A stretch of 64,000 nucleotides of DNA from Lachancea dasiensis (GCA_900074725.1 LT598457.1:1-64000); one strand, 5' to 3'. Positions 29,288-39,602 are shown, numbered from the stretch's first letter. Made by a program: numbers and translations. Notes: a model not told the origin generated them from the letters alone.

Positions 29288-30112
29288 TCAGTCTCTCATG
29301 TAGTCTGCTAGCTCTTGATCCAATTGGTCTGCCGTGGGGCGCTCGTTTTGACGGCGCTCTTCTTTATCCTTGCGACCACCACGTTCTCTACGTCTCGAAC
29401 CGGATTGTCCTCTCATACTTTGACCGCGGCGATTTTGGCGGCTCTTCAGCTCGTATATCTCCGCTGAAAGTTTAGAGCCGTCAACTTCTCTATCGGTAAA
29501 TGCCTTTGCCACGTCTTCCATTTGGCTTGGTTTCTCAAACTCGAAGACACCCGTGCGGCTACCTGGATGGTCGTAAAAATTTGCATACACTGGGTTGGCT
29601 ATCTTCTTTACTAAATCTTCAATCACAAAGTCAGAAACCTGTAGGGGGATTTGCGTTATACGTAGCCTTTTCTTGGGAGCCGCTCGAGGCTGGGTACCCA
29701 CATCGTTGTAGAGGCTGTCCGATTTAGAATATGATCCTGGTTCCAAGTCGCGTCTCGAAAATTCTCTTTCATGACCAATGCCACCCCCAATACGAGAGGC
29801 TAATCCATTCCTAAGGTCACGGCGGCGGTATTTCTTCCTTTGCTGTTAATATTTGGGTCATTAAACCAATCGATTGAAATCAACGACATACTGTTATTCT
29901 TTTGGAAGTTTTCTAAAAATGGAAAAGCGAATGTTAGTAAAATCGGTCCATAGCATGTGTGCAGTCTCCCATTAATCCAGCCAGCTTACTGATAGATATA
30001 GTGCAGCTCTAATACTTTGCTTGTATGAGAGTCACCTATAGTATTTGCGTTTCGAAGTAAGTAGTCATACATTTTCGCCAATTATACTATCTAGATCTTG
30101 ATCGATAGACAT
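29288..30112 (-). CDS. YRA2: mRNA export adaptor Yra2 (REF family), spliced gene
   Basis: Exon 1 is 30112-30071 and encodes MSIDQDLDSIIGEN, the N-terminal REF motif that binds the helicase Sub2 (compare FDEIIG in Yra2 and LDEIIG in Yra1). The last exon, 29842-29288, encodes QRKKYRRRDLRN, the RRM (KRLRITQIPLQVSDFVIEDL, VFEFEKP) and the C-terminal motif LDQELADYM. With a middle exon at 29912-29892 (KTSKRIT) the protein has 205 residues, against about 203 in S. cerevisiae Yra2. Intron 1 has a clear TACTAAC branch site. The second intron is short (49 bases) and less sure. A single longer intron would give 198 residues, also in frame. The protein is an RNA-binding factor that links transcription to nuclear mRNA export. 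It follows DOA1 in tandem. Confidence 0.85.
29843..29891 (-). other. Possible YRA2 intron 2 or alternative 3' splice site
   Basis: Starts with the perfect yeast 5' site GTATGT and ends TTAACAG, 49 bases in all. Removing it keeps the reading frame; keeping it brings a stop. It lacks a well-placed TACTAAC, so the 3' site AACAG might instead be an alternative acceptor for intron 1. Confidence 0.5.
29913..30070 (-). other. YRA2 intron 1
   Basis: 158 bases on the minus strand. The 5' splice site is GTATGA, directly after the codon for Asn14. The branch site TACTAAC is at 29939-29933, and the 3' splice site TTTTTAG ends at 29913. The spacing of about 20 bases from branch point to AG is typical of yeast. 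Confidence 0.75.
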
Positions 30113-30234
30113 TTAGTATTTTGATGGTATGCTGTAGCAAGGGTGTGCCAAATATGATAGGCTCACAAGTTGTTCAACATGCTTTTCGACTAAACTACGT
30201 ATTTAGGTTGAATTTAAAATATGTTTACCCTACC

Positions 30235-32385
30235 TTAATCAACGTTCAGGTCACCAAGCACTTGATCGAATCTAGCAAGATATCCATAGTTATTCTTGAC
30301 TTTTTTTATCCAGGCAACGGACTTTGCAAACTGTAGAAGTGTAGGCTCGATTGTGGCCAAATTTCCATATGCCACAAGCGCTCTGTAAGCGGCTTCTTCG
30401 GAGTTTTGTATCATGACTGAAGGGCCAAACTTATTATTTAGCGCGTCAGCTATTGCCGGAAGAATATTCGTATTTCCGCTTTCCAGTATCATAACACTGT
30501 AATTAAATAGTAAGGTCGCGACAGCTATCGCTAAATTTCCAGTTTTTGCAGTAGCCTGACGCTCCGCTTCAATTGTATGGAACACGGAGTCGTAGACTGC
30601 ACTTTTCGACATTAGCTCAAGACCCCAATGCTTGTTTTTGAAACAATTGGCCAGCGCTCTTATGGTTAGCATTTCCAACTGAGGGCTTGAGGAACCGAGA
30701 CCCTCTTCGATAAATTCACTCATTATATCTACCTCTGGCAGATAAAAAACGATCAGTCGCATTACATCATAGGCAGGAATTTTGTTAGTCCAAGACGAGC
30801 GCATAATACAAGCTTGGGCAAAGAGCAGCTCGATATTATCACGGACATTGTGCAAGGCGGCTCCCAAAGCTGCTAGGTCTCCATCATCGAATGTGTTCTC
30901 TTGTTCATTAATCTTAACGATACCCGAAAATATAGCATCGGCTTTGTAAGATGAAATCTCGAGATAGCTTTTGACAGGCAATACGCTCTTCTGCGTCATT
31001 GACGGCAGAGGAGTATTTGTTTCTAATGGTTCCGAGCCAGGGTTTTCCGATTGTAATTCTACTCCACCCGTATTTGTGATGAGAAACCGCACCACCTCCT
31101 CCTTATAGCTTGCTGGGAGCTCATACATTGCTAGAAAATCGTCTGCTGCCTGATAAGGATTGTCATTTGCATTGAACGGTAGCTTCAATGGAGGCGCACC
31201 TTCTTGCACATCGACATCAAAAACATAGTCATATTGCTTGCCACCAAATTCCTTCTTTTGATCATTACCCGTCGAACTCACAACGTCACCAACTTTCTGC
31301 CAACTTCCTTGCGAGAACTGATGAGCTTCGTTAACACCAACTGGATTTTTCACGACAACGACTTGACCTTCATTTCCAGGTTTCGTTAGCGTGTCGCTGT
31401 CCGAAAGCTTTGATTCATCAAACCCCATTGTTTGTGAATTGATGGCATTTTGCTCTACTTCCTTGGAGAATTGATCCAGTTCCTCTGGTGAGGCAATCCT
31501 TTTGTGGTCACAAGTGAAAATACGCGAATTTCCATCGCTGCTACCAATCATGATATCACCGTTAGGCAGTACATCCAAGTCCCAAACTGAAGTGGCGGGA
31601 ACTCTGATGACTTGCTTGATGGAACCGTCTGATCCCCATATTCTCAAGGACCTGTCTTCACCACAGCTCACAATGTCACCGTTAGACATATATTTGACGC
31701 AGTAAACAAAACTCTCGTGTCCGTTCAAGGTATGCACAGTTCGTCCATTGAGATCGTTGATCTTCACAGTTCCATCGTTTGAGCAGCTAGCAAATTGCTC
31801 TCCTGAAGGATGAACATCAAGATGCCTAACAACGTCTGTATGAATGTTGTCAAATGATTTGATAGCCTCTTCGCCCGACCAAAGCTTAATCGTCCCATCA
31901 GCCGAGGCCGTCAGATAAGTGCCTACTTCAGGCAACATTTTTACATCCCAAATGGATTGCTTGCTCTTTAGTTCGTGCTTCAAAGCACCTTCATACCAAA
32001 TACGAGCAGTTGAGTCCCAACTCCCGCTCAGAACATAGCCCTGAGAAGCAGTGAGAGCGCACACATTGCTCTTATGGCCCACTAGGACATAAGTGGGCTC
32101 CTGATTCATTGCATCTACAGTTGGCGAGACACTAGTTATCAGTGAATCTTGGCCGCCACAATATAACTGTCCAGTTGGTTTATCAAAGCAAAGGCTATTC
32201 AGGAATTTGTCAGACTGATAGGCAATGTAATCTTTCCATATGCCTTGGCTTCCTTTCTTCCAGATTCTGACCGTGCCATCCCTCGAGCAACTAGCTACAG
32301 TTTCGTCGCTAACCGCTGCCACGCCTTTAACATCTTGCTCATGGCCAACAAGCACTGCGCTAAGTCTATAAGTGCCACCAGTCAT
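30235..32385 (-). CDS. DOA1: Doa1/Ufd3, WD40 ubiquitin-binding Cdc48 cofactor
   Basis: A 716-residue protein (S. cerevisiae 715) with the full Doa1 layout. A WD40 propeller covers about residues 1-300 (GHEQDVKGV, SCSRDGTVRIW, LSGSWDSTARIW, TASADGTIKLW, SCSNDGTVK, SCGEDRSLRIW, GSSDGNSRIF). The PFU ubiquitin-binding domain lies around 340-450 (YDYVFDVDVQEGAPPLKLP, NPYQAADDFL). The PUL domain of armadillo-like repeats runs to the end. It binds ubiquitin and the AAA ATPase Cdc48 and acts in ubiquitin homeostasis, sorting and ribophagy. The ATG at 32385 matches the family start; the frame is open to a TTG at 32397. It is followed in tandem by YRA2 and is divergent from SAC1, as in S. cerevisiae. 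Confidence 0.97.
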   Translation of the reverse strand: MTGGTYRLSAVLVGHEQDVKGVAAVSDETVASCSRDGTVRIWKKGSQGIWKDYIAYQSDKFLNSLCFDKPTGQLYCGGQDSLITSVSPTVDAMNQEPTYVLVGHKSNVCALTASQGYVLSGSWDSTARIWYEGALKHELKSKQSIWDVKMLPEVGTYLTASADGTIKLWSGEEAIKSFDNIHTDVVRHLDVHPSGEQFASCSNDGTVKINDLNGRTVHTLNGHESFVYCVKYMSNGDIVSCGEDRSLRIWGSDGSIKQVIRVPATSVWDLDVLPNGDIMIGSSDGNSRIFTCDHKRIASPEELDQFSKEVEQNAINSQTMGFDESKLSDSDTLTKPGNEGQVVVVKNPVGVNEAHQFSQGSWQKVGDVVSSTGNDQKKEFGGKQYDYVFDVDVQEGAPPLKLPFNANDNPYQAADDFLAMYELPASYKEEVVRFLITNTGGVELQSENPGSEPLETNTPLPSMTQKSVLPVKSYLEISSYKADAIFSGIVKINEQENTFDDGDLAALGAALHNVRDNIELLFAQACIMRSSWTNKIPAYDVMRLIVFYLPEVDIMSEFIEEGLGSSSPQLEMLTIRALANCFKNKHWGLELMSKSAVYDSVFHTIEAERQATAKTGNLAIAVATLLFNYSVMILESGNTNILPAIADALNNKFGPSVMIQNSEEAAYRALVAYGNLATIEPTLLQFAKSVAWIKKVKNNYGYLARFDQVLGDLNVD

Positions 32386-33210
32386 TGAATATGTCAATTC
32401 TCTATTGGCTTGATTTCTTACTTTAAAGCGAAAAAATCCTTACAGTAGAACGGTTCAATTACCAACTTTTGACACAATTCTAATCCGATGCGGAACTGTC
32501 AGCGATGTTAGAAACTTGGATAGTGCTCTAGGTCCCTTAAGGTTTATATAAAGCTGGGAGCCTTTTAATGGTTAAAATATTTAGCGTTGTGCACGGTAAT
32601 AGAAGTATCAACTGCCCTCGTTACCTGAAAGTACTGCAAGACAATACGACCTATTTAATTAAGCTCCCACTACTGACAGCACAACCTTCCTCTCGGATCA
32701 TGCAGTGTTTATGCTACTGCTAAGAACTTTCTCATTGCCATTGGGCGGTCGCATCCGAATCTTGACGAACAGACCACATCTGTTTTTAAAGGAGGGTAGC
32801 AACTTATTTATTGTACTCTAATGCATAAGCCATGTAGCTTGATTCCACTCCGACCATCGCACGCATGGGTATTTCATACGCGCATCGTATAGTGAAAGTG
32901 AACTGCTGAAAGGCGCGCTGCTTTGTTTTGCGAAGTAAAACGACCTGGAGAACAACAAAGTGCTACATGAAACAATGGAAGCTACGTCTAGTGGTTGTCA
33001 AGAATCGGAGTTTCAGTGGCTGGGCCGCTAGCCACACTGGCTCGTGAAGCAACGATTCGCCGGTATTTCACTATGGGCGAAATCGTCAACAGTGCTCTCG
33101 GATAAGAATCAATACAACTTGAGAATTTAAAGGAGGATGGATTTAAAATGAATAGAACATCCATGCTCTTAAGGTGTCGCTGTTCAGTACCATTTTGACG
33201 AAAACTAGTT
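32386..33210. other. Divergent promoter region of DOA1 and SAC1
   Basis: About 0.8 kb. The minus-strand open frame at 32988-33410 overlaps the SAC1 start and is a shadow. No Rpn4 site (GGTGGCAAA) was found upstream of DOA1. Nothing else is recognised. Confidence 0.5.
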
Positions 33211-35085
33211 ATGGCGGGACCTTTACTGTATACTCGTTTAAATAATCGAGTAATTTTCAAGCAAAGCAATACGAATGGCGAGAAAGATGGGGTGCTCTCG
33301 TTGGGTCCTACGGAACTGGATATCAGCATTGAACCTTTAGATTCGTTTCCCACATTAGCAGACATACGTAAGGTTGCGGGTATTATTGGCTGTATTAAAT
33401 TAAAGACCAATTCATATGTTATTATAGCTCACAGAGTTGAGGAGTACGGCACGCTGGCTGGCCACAAAGTTTTTAAAGTTGTGGAACATACGATTATTCC
33501 TTTGAACAGCCTTGCCAAGAAGGACAAGGACGAACAACAGTACTTAGCTCTTCTGGATTTACATTTGTCAAATGCGACACTCTTCTTTTCATACACCTAC
33601 GATTTGACTAATTCAGCCCAACGGAATGAGAAGCTAGGGGCCTATTCCTGGCAAACTGCTGATACTCGCTTTTTCTGGAACCATTTCGCGACCGAGAACC
33701 TCAGAAAAATTGCAGCAGAAGATCTGCGCGCTGCTGGCTATATCCAACCTATGATCTTCGGCTACGCTCGTTTCGTTCAATCGTCACTCCAAGGAACTCC
33801 TATCACGATCGGGCTTGTCACGAGAAGAAGCATATTCCGAGCTGGAACAAGGTATTTCAGACGTGGAATTGATGTCGAAGGAAATGTCGCAAATTTCAAC
33901 GAAACTGAACAGTTTCTAGTAACCGAAAGCGGCACCAAAAATGGCCACAATGACTTCTTCTCTTTCCTGCAAACTCGAGGATCAGTGCCTGTTTACTGGG
34001 GAGAGGTCAATACCTTGAAGTACAAGCCAAACCTTGTTTTGGGGGAGAGCTCCTCATTAGATGCCTTTTCCAAACATTTTGAGCAACAGAAGGAGCTGTA
34101 CGGTGTAAACTACTTAGTGAATTTGGTGAATCAGAAAGGTCATGAACTACCGGTTAAGAACTCTTACGAATCTGCAGTGAGTGCTTTGAATGATCCTAAG
34201 ATTCATTACGTTTACTTCGACTTTCATCACGAGTGTCGTAAAATGAAGTGGCACAGGGTAAAACTGCTCATTGACCATCTCCAAAAGATGGGTCTGGACC
34301 CTAAAGACGTCTTTCATAAGTCAATGGATTTGAGTGGTAGGACCATTGAAGTTTTAAGGGAGCAAAGTTCCGTTGTAAGGACTAATTGTATGGATTGTTT
34401 GGACAGAACCAATGTGGTTCAATCAGTTCTTGCTCACTGGGTTTTGCAACAAGAATTTGTGACAGCTGGCGTTATTTCTCCTGAGCTAGTATGGGAACAA
34501 GACCTTAAACTTTTGGTTCAGTTCCAGAGCTTTTGGGCAGATAATGCCGATGCTGTGAGTTCTGCCTATTCGGGAACAGGTGCCTTGAAGACGGATTTCA
34601 CGAGAACTGGAAAGCGCACCCATTCTGGAGCACTTCAGGATTTTGTCAACTCCGTTTCGCGTTACTACCAGAATAACTTGACGGATGGTCCACGTCAAGA
34701 CAGTTTCGATTTGTTTTTAGGGAACTTCTTGCCTTATCGAGTAGGAGCTCAGTCCCCATTCGACGATAGAAGACCATTCACTATACAAATTGTTCCCACT
34801 GTTATCTGTGCAGCATTGACAGTCATAGCCGCCACCATATTTTTCCCCAAAGACCATTTTACCAGTGTTAAGAACTTGTCGTTTTTGTTTTTCTCCACCA
34901 CTATTTTGGGCCTATCGGTGAGATTTATTCTTCAAAATGGCGTTCAATATGTTAACTGGCCAAAATTTGTAGACCTTGGATTCTTGGTTGCGGTTCAGAC
35001 CCATAACAAAGAGCGCACATTCAAAGGAGTAAGATTTGTTCAAAGCTCCAGCTTCGCTAAACCAGGTGATACAAAGAGGGATTAG
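33211..35085 (+). CDS. SAC1: Phosphoinositide phosphatase Sac1
   Basis: A 624-residue protein (S. cerevisiae 623). The N-terminal SAC domain carries the CX5R catalytic motif within RTNCMDCLDRTNVVQS, with catalytic Cys393. Two C-terminal membrane segments (about 525-575: IVPTVICAALTVIAATIFF and LSFLFFSTTILGLSVRFI) anchor it in the ER and Golgi. It removes the 4-phosphate from PtdIns4P, and also PtdIns3P, at ER contact sites and early Golgi, and in yeast associates with serine palmitoyltransferase control. It is convergent with TRP3 with only 84 bases between stops. Confidence 0.97.
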   Translation: MAGPLLYTRLNNRVIFKQSNTNGEKDGVLSLGPTELDISIEPLDSFPTLADIRKVAGIIGCIKLKTNSYVIIAHRVEEYGTLAGHKVFKVVEHTIIPLNSLAKKDKDEQQYLALLDLHLSNATLFFSYTYDLTNSAQRNEKLGAYSWQTADTRFFWNHFATENLRKIAAEDLRAAGYIQPMIFGYARFVQSSLQGTPITIGLVTRRSIFRAGTRYFRRGIDVEGNVANFNETEQFLVTESGTKNGHNDFFSFLQTRGSVPVYWGEVNTLKYKPNLVLGESSSLDAFSKHFEQQKELYGVNYLVNLVNQKGHELPVKNSYESAVSALNDPKIHYVYFDFHHECRKMKWHRVKLLIDHLQKMGLDPKDVFHKSMDLSGRTIEVLREQSSVVRTNCMDCLDRTNVVQSVLAHWVLQQEFVTAGVISPELVWEQDLKLLVQFQSFWADNADAVSSAYSGTGALKTDFTRTGKRTHSGALQDFVNSVSRYYQNNLTDGPRQDSFDLFLGNFLPYRVGAQSPFDDRRPFTIQIVPTVICAALTVIAATIFFPKDHFTSVKNLSFLFFSTTILGLSVRFILQNGVQYVNWPKFVDLGFLVAVQTHNKERTFKGVRFVQSSSFAKPGDTKRD

Positions 35086-35169
35086 TGCGTGGGGACGTTT
35101 GTCGACCGTTATCGTTGATGTTAAACCCAGCCGCAGCGTGCGAGGTGGTCACTAATTATTAAGTATATA

Positions 35170-36639
35170 TCACTGACTAATCAGTTCTTTGACCAAAGCA
35201 TTTACATCGGCTGCTCTCATCAAAGCTTCACCCACCAAAAACCCATTTACACCTTCTTGTTTGTAATTTCTAGCGTCTGCACCGCATGTTATGCCTGAAA
35301 GTGCCAGCAACACAGTTCCTTTGGGTACGGCGGATACCAAAGAGCTTGTGGTATTCAAATCTACTGTAAAAGAATGTAGATCTCTATTGTTAACACCAAT
35401 GACTGTAGCGTTCAGCTCAATTGCTCTATCCATTTCTTCCTTAGAACTAACTTCCACCAGAGGTTCAATATCCATTTCATTCTTACAATAATAGTAAAGA
35501 TCGCGCAACAATGGTTGTGGCAGCATCTTCACAATAAGAAGAACGGTATCTGCACCAGCTAGACGGGCTTCCAGGATTTGATATCTGTTGAAAATGAACT
35601 CTTTACGGAGCACACAAGGACGAGCCTCCGGATTTTCCTTGAACTCATTCTCCAGAGCCCTTCTTACGTTCACCAAATCCTGAAGGCTTCCTTTGAACCA
35701 GTGAGGCTCTGTGAGAACTGAAATAGCTGACGCACCAGCTTTCGCGTACTTTACCGCCTGCTCGGCAGCAATAGCATTAACGTCAATATCACCTTTTGAG
35801 GGAGACGCCCTCTTTATTTCGGCGATAACAGCTGCGCCGCTGGAGTCATTATGCAGCTTATTGTAAAAATTTTGTACCTCAGGGGCAATTCCAAGTTTGA
35901 AATTGAATTGCAGATCGCGTTCTGTAAAACCAGGAGTACTGGCTTGAGACAGAACATCTTCTTGTCTTTTAGCATAGATTTTCTCAAGAATGGAGGATTT
36001 CTTGGCAATATTTGAAGCCGTAAGTCTTTCATGCTCTTCCCAAGTTCCTCCCTGAATGCTGAGAATATTTTTGATCATTGTGTGGCCAGCTTCAGATAGA
36101 ATCGACTCTGGGTGGAATTGGACACCTTCCACGGTAAACTTCTTATGCCTTACACCCATTATGACGTCCGAGTCTGTCCTTGCTGTTACTTCCAAAACAT
36201 CTGGAAGCGATGATATTTCGCCGGCTAGAGAGTGATAGCGAGTAACGGATACACCTTGTGGTACATCTTTAAAAATGCCTTTGTTGTCATGAGTGATTTG
36301 AGAGGTCTTTCCGTGTACAATTTCACCGGCGTATCCAACGTTACCGCCAAAAACCTCGAACATACACTGCTGACCCATGCAGACGCCAACAACCGGAATT
36401 TTTCCGGCGAAGTGGCTTATGCAATCTCTGGATATACCTGAGTCCGTTTGAGGGTGTCCGGGCCCAGGAGAAATGAACATCACTTCCGGCTCCAACGCAA
36501 TGACTTCATCGAGCGTAATTTTATCATTACGGTACACTTGTACATCTGCTCCCTCCTGGCACAGGTACTCATACAAGTTCCAGGTGAAGGAATCGTAGTT
36601 ATCAATAAGCACAACCTTTCTCTTATAATTAACAGTCAT
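35170..36639 (-). CDS. TRP3: Trp3: anthranilate synthase glutaminase / indole-3-glycerol-phosphate synthase
   Basis: A 489-residue bifunctional enzyme (S. cerevisiae 484). Residues 1-200 form the class I glutamine amidotransferase: [23 protein letters not shown], the catalytic cysteine in [10 protein letters not shown], and HPES with its histidine and glutamate. Residues 230-489 form the TIM-barrel indole-3-glycerol-phosphate synthase: [51 protein letters not shown]. It pairs with Trp2 to make anthranilate and later closes the indole ring in tryptophan synthesis in the cytosol. A Gcn4 site lies 135 bases upstream of the ATG. Confidence 0.97.
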   Translation of the reverse strand: MTVNYKRKVVLIDNYDSFTWNLYEYLCQEGADVQVYRNDKITLDEVIALEPEVMFISPGPGHPQTDSGISRDCISHFAGKIPVVGVCMGQQCMFEVFGGNVGYAGEIVHGKTSQITHDNKGIFKDVPQGVSVTRYHSLAGEISSLPDVLEVTARTDSDVIMGVRHKKFTVEGVQFHPESILSEAGHTMIKNILSIQGGTWEEHERLTASNIAKKSSILEKIYAKRQEDVLSQASTPGFTERDLQFNFKLGIAPEVQNFYNKLHNDSSGAAVIAEIKRASPSKGDIDVNAIAAEQAVKYAKAGASAISVLTEPHWFKGSLQDLVNVRRALENEFKENPEARPCVLRKEFIFNRYQILEARLAGADTVLLIVKMLPQPLLRDLYYYCKNEMDIEPLVEVSSKEEMDRAIELNATVIGVNNRDLHSFTVDLNTTSSLVSAVPKGTVLLALSGITCGADARNYKQEGVNGFLVGEALMRAADVNALVKELISQ

Positions 36640-37727
36640 ATTTTAGTTGAGAGTGAGATTTTCCGAACACGAACAAAAGGAATTGAACTCGATCTCAAAA
36701 AAGGACTCCAAAACGATACACCTCTGCGTTGTTAATTGAAGCTTTTAAGCGCTATAGGATTACGATGCCTAGCTGAGTCAACGTTACTCTGTCTGCCAAA
36801 ATTTTTCAAAGAATGGGTCATCACATGCGTGTCAGTATGAAAATAAATGATCAGTGTCAGCGGTATAATACCTGAACACACCAGCGCTCTGCTGACACCA
36901 TGAATAGGTAGGGTCCGGTCATTGGTCGTGCTCCCATTGGTCGTGCTCTCAGTATATGCCGGTGCAACTGAACAGCATCGCACTTCGCCCCATGATTATG
37001 ATTAATTAAAGTAATCTCTACTAGCAATGCGTCTCAGGCCACCAAAACGGTGCAAACAAGCTCTTCACACACACCTCGAGCTACAACAGCGAGCTGCTCA
37101 TCGGTCAAGTAATACAGAAGAACTGACACATCATAGATTTCCAGTGATTATCGACCTGGTAGCTCCGCCGTGGAAGGGAAAAATTGGAGCTGGCTACACA
37201 ACTGCCTGGAGCCTAGCGACTCGGACTTCAAAGCTCAAGCACGATTTGACTGTGAAACCATCCCAATTGCTCAGCAGGGTAGAGAGGGCAGGTTAAAACT
37301 GCAGAAACTCGTCAACCATAACTTAGCAACCATCAGTTCAAACACATATCAACCTTATATGTGTCACGCTTCGTATTTTCGAGTGGTGGCTTCCTCTGCA
37401 TTTGATGTATGCTGCTGTGAGAGACGCGTTAAATTAATGATTTAGTGATCACTAAATTTTCGACAACATGTTTTTGAGTTAGTGTCGGCTCGAGTTGACC
37501 AAATCTCTTTTACTTGAGTTAGCATCTACGCAAAGATGTCCTGTTTCAGATAATGGGATCTGCCTTCGATCGAGCTTCCGCCTGGACTTACATATCCTGT
37601 TTTGGCTCCTCGAGTTCTCTATTCTCTGTAACATACTGTATAAAAAAATTTCAACCGGATCTCTAACATAACAAACAACATCTTAAATCTACATTCAGAA
37701 ACCTACTCAGAAAGCGCTCAATTCATT
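36640..37727. other. Divergent promoter region of TRP3 and CDC11
   Basis: About 1.1 kb. It contains the Gcn4 site described separately and an MluI cell-cycle box ACGCGT at 37424-37429, about 300 bases before CDC11. The tandem sequence ATTGGTCGTGCTC occurs twice at about 36923-36950. The open frames at 37027-37445 show no recognisable protein. Confidence 0.45.
36774..36780. promoter_or_regulatory. Gcn4 site upstream of TRP3
   Basis: TGAGTCA, the consensus for the amino acid starvation activator Gcn4, lies 135 bases upstream of the TRP3 start codon. S. cerevisiae TRP3 is under general amino acid control, so the site is probably functional. Confidence 0.65.
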
Positions 37728-38951
37728 ATGGCTAGCATTATAGAGGCGTCTGCCGCCTTGAGAAAACGTAAAAACCTCAAAAGAGGAATTAATTTCACCC
37801 TAATGGTTGTTGGGGAGTCAGGAAGTGGCAGATCAACTTTCGTGAATACCCTCTGCGGCCAACAAGTGGTAGATGTTTCCACGACCATCATGTTGCCCAC
37901 TGATACTTCGACACAGATAGACCTTCAACTCAGGGAGGAGACAGTGGAATTGGAGGACGATGAAGGTGTCAAAATCCAACTGAATATAATTGACACACCA
38001 GGTTTTGGTGATTCGTTAGACAACTCTCAAAACTTCAATGTGATTTCAGACTACATAAGACATCAGTACGATGAGATTTTGCTGGAGGAGAGTCGCGTTA
38101 GGAGAAACCCGCGCTTCAAAGATGGTAGGGTACACTGTTGTTTATACCTCATCAACCCAACCGGGCATGGGTTGAAGGAGACCGATGTGGAATTCATAAA
38201 GACATTGGGGGCGCTGGTCAATGTGATCCCAATCATTAGCAAAGCAGATTCGCTAACTCCTGCTGAGCTCAAGCTCAATAAAAAGCTAATTATGGAGGAC
38301 ATTGAATACTACCACCTGCCCATTTATAACTTTCCCTTCGAAGAGTCCGATATCTCTGACGAAGACTACGCTACGAATATGCGCTTACGCTCGCTAATGC
38401 CGTTTTCCATTATAGGTTCTAACGAGGTGTACGATCTGGGCGACGGTACTCTGATTCGTGGGCGTCAGTACCCATGGGGAACTCTGGACGTCGAGGACCC
38501 TACGGTCTCTGATTTTGTGCATCTCAGAAACACCCTCTTGATTTCACATCTGCATGACCTCAAAGATTATACCCATGAAATTCTGTACGAACGCTATAGA
38601 ACCGAGGCCCTGTCTGGCGGCGCTTCAAACTACGGCCACGGATCCCGCTCAATCAATACCGAGACCGGTGCTCCTTCTCCAGGCGCCTCAGGGAAGGCAT
38701 CGCTACACGCTGCAGACTCTGAGTCTATCGATTCCTCTAAACTCCAATCTGGTAATCAAGATACCTACCTAGCACGGGAAGAACAAATAAGACTCGAAGA
38801 AGAAAGATTGAAGGCTTTCGAGGAGCGCGTACAACAAGAGCTCCTAATGAAGAGACAAGAACTATTACAGAGAGAACAGGAACTCAGAGATATCGAAGAA
38901 AGGATTGAAAAGGAGACTAGACTAAAAGCGGAAATGGGGACTCTTGAATAG
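37728..38951 (+). CDS. CDC11: Septin Cdc11
   Basis: A 407-residue septin that aligns closely with S. cerevisiae Cdc11 (415): ASAALRKRKNLKRGINFTLM, the P-loop GESGSGRST (29-37), the switch DTPGFGDSLDN, LINPTGHGLKE, the G4-like SKADSLT, and the septin-unique element before a C-terminal coiled coil rich in Glu and Arg (about 345-405). The P-loop lysine is Arg35, as I recall for Cdc11 itself, a subunit not thought to hydrolyse GTP. Cdc11 caps the ends of septin rods and supports bud-neck filaments and cytokinesis. The variable insert before the coil is shorter and richer in Gly and Ser than in S. cerevisiae. An MCB box upstream fits cell-cycle control. Confidence 0.97.
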   Translation: MASIIEASAALRKRKNLKRGINFTLMVVGESGSGRSTFVNTLCGQQVVDVSTTIMLPTDTSTQIDLQLREETVELEDDEGVKIQLNIIDTPGFGDSLDNSQNFNVISDYIRHQYDEILLEESRVRRNPRFKDGRVHCCLYLINPTGHGLKETDVEFIKTLGALVNVIPIISKADSLTPAELKLNKKLIMEDIEYYHLPIYNFPFEESDISDEDYATNMRLRSLMPFSIIGSNEVYDLGDGTLIRGRQYPWGTLDVEDPTVSDFVHLRNTLLISHLHDLKDYTHEILYERYRTEALSGGASNYGHGSRSINTETGAPSPGASGKASLHAADSESIDSSKLQSGNQDTYLAREEQIRLEEERLKAFEERVQQELLMKRQELLQREQELRDIEERIEKETRLKAEMGTLE

Positions 38952-39287
38952 AATGCACGCGCAGTACAAGATAAAAGTCACAACGTATTGAAAACCAAAA
39001 TTCCTGTCGAGCGGGAACTTATGCAAAAAATTACGTAACAGTTAACAATACCTCAGCCCGTTAGCAAGTTCTATGGCACGAATGATAAGTCGCTTCGAAG
39101 TGTACTTAATGTTCGCGTGCAATATTTTATTCATGAACTGTTTTATATTTGCCAACGGCGCTGTGCTTAATCGACGTAAGTAAAGTGGACCTTCTTCTAC
39201 CCAGCTCTCTGCTTTCATGCCCTAAGAGCGATAGTCATTATGTTCGTCAGGCCTATGAACTCTCAAAACAAACCTTTCTCTACTTTA

Positions 39288-39332
39288 TCACGTGACGGTG
39301 AATCATATATTATGAAAAATTTTGTATATAAA
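39288..39332 (+). promoter_or_regulatory. Probable SNR64 promoter: TCACGTGA plus TATA box
   Basis: TCACGTGA (39288-39295, a Cbf1-type E-box) and TATATAAA (39325-39332) lie between two convergent genes, where no protein promoter is expected. They stand about 160 bases before the mature snoRNA. A leader of that size is normal for yeast snoRNA precursors trimmed by Rnt1 and Rat1. AATCC-AGCT-GGATT at 39422-39435 could form a small AGNN-loop hairpin of the Rnt1 kind, but the visible stem is short. Confidence 0.5.
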
Positions 39333-39492
39333 TCGCTTGTAAAAGGTTAATGCTTGCTGCCTCTTTGTAGTTGAAAGCTAGCTCTTACCTAATTACGCGC
39401 ACACTCAACTCGGGGGCCACAAATCCAGCTGGATTAAGCAGATATCTCTACTAGTTAGCTGCGGCCCGTGGAATGTATTTTCTTTGAACCTT

Positions 39493-39602
39493 GACCAAAT
39501 GATGAGGAACCAGATAGGGACAACAGACTTCGTTTGAATGACGAGGAAAGTCTTTTATAGCCCAGTTTTTAGTAGAGCTTGGGCGCCTTTGCCTGATTGG
39601 TC
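39493..39602 (+). ncRNA. SNR64: Box C/D snoRNA snR64
   Basis: About 110 nucleotides. The closing stem GACCAA (39493-39498) pairs exactly with TTGGTC (39597-39602). Box C ATGATGA is at 39499-39505 and box D CTGA at 39593-39596. Internal box D' CAGA (39524-39527) and C' ATGACGA (39538-39544) are present. The 11-base stretch AGATAGGGACA before box D' is complementary to TGTCCCTATCT of 25S rRNA. The fifth base upstream of D' then pairs with C2337 in yeast numbering, the known methylation target of snR64. In S. cerevisiae SNR64 lies between TRP3 and UBA1. Here it lies between CDC11 and HOC1 inside the TRP3-UBA1 interval, exactly as ancestral order predicts. It directs 2'-O-methylation in the nucleolus. 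Confidence 0.9.

Noticed and set aside
39493-39602. First reading of the snoRNA as snR47
   Set aside because: The guide TGTCCCTATCT and the fifth-base rule point to C2337, the snR64 target, and gene order agrees with SNR64.
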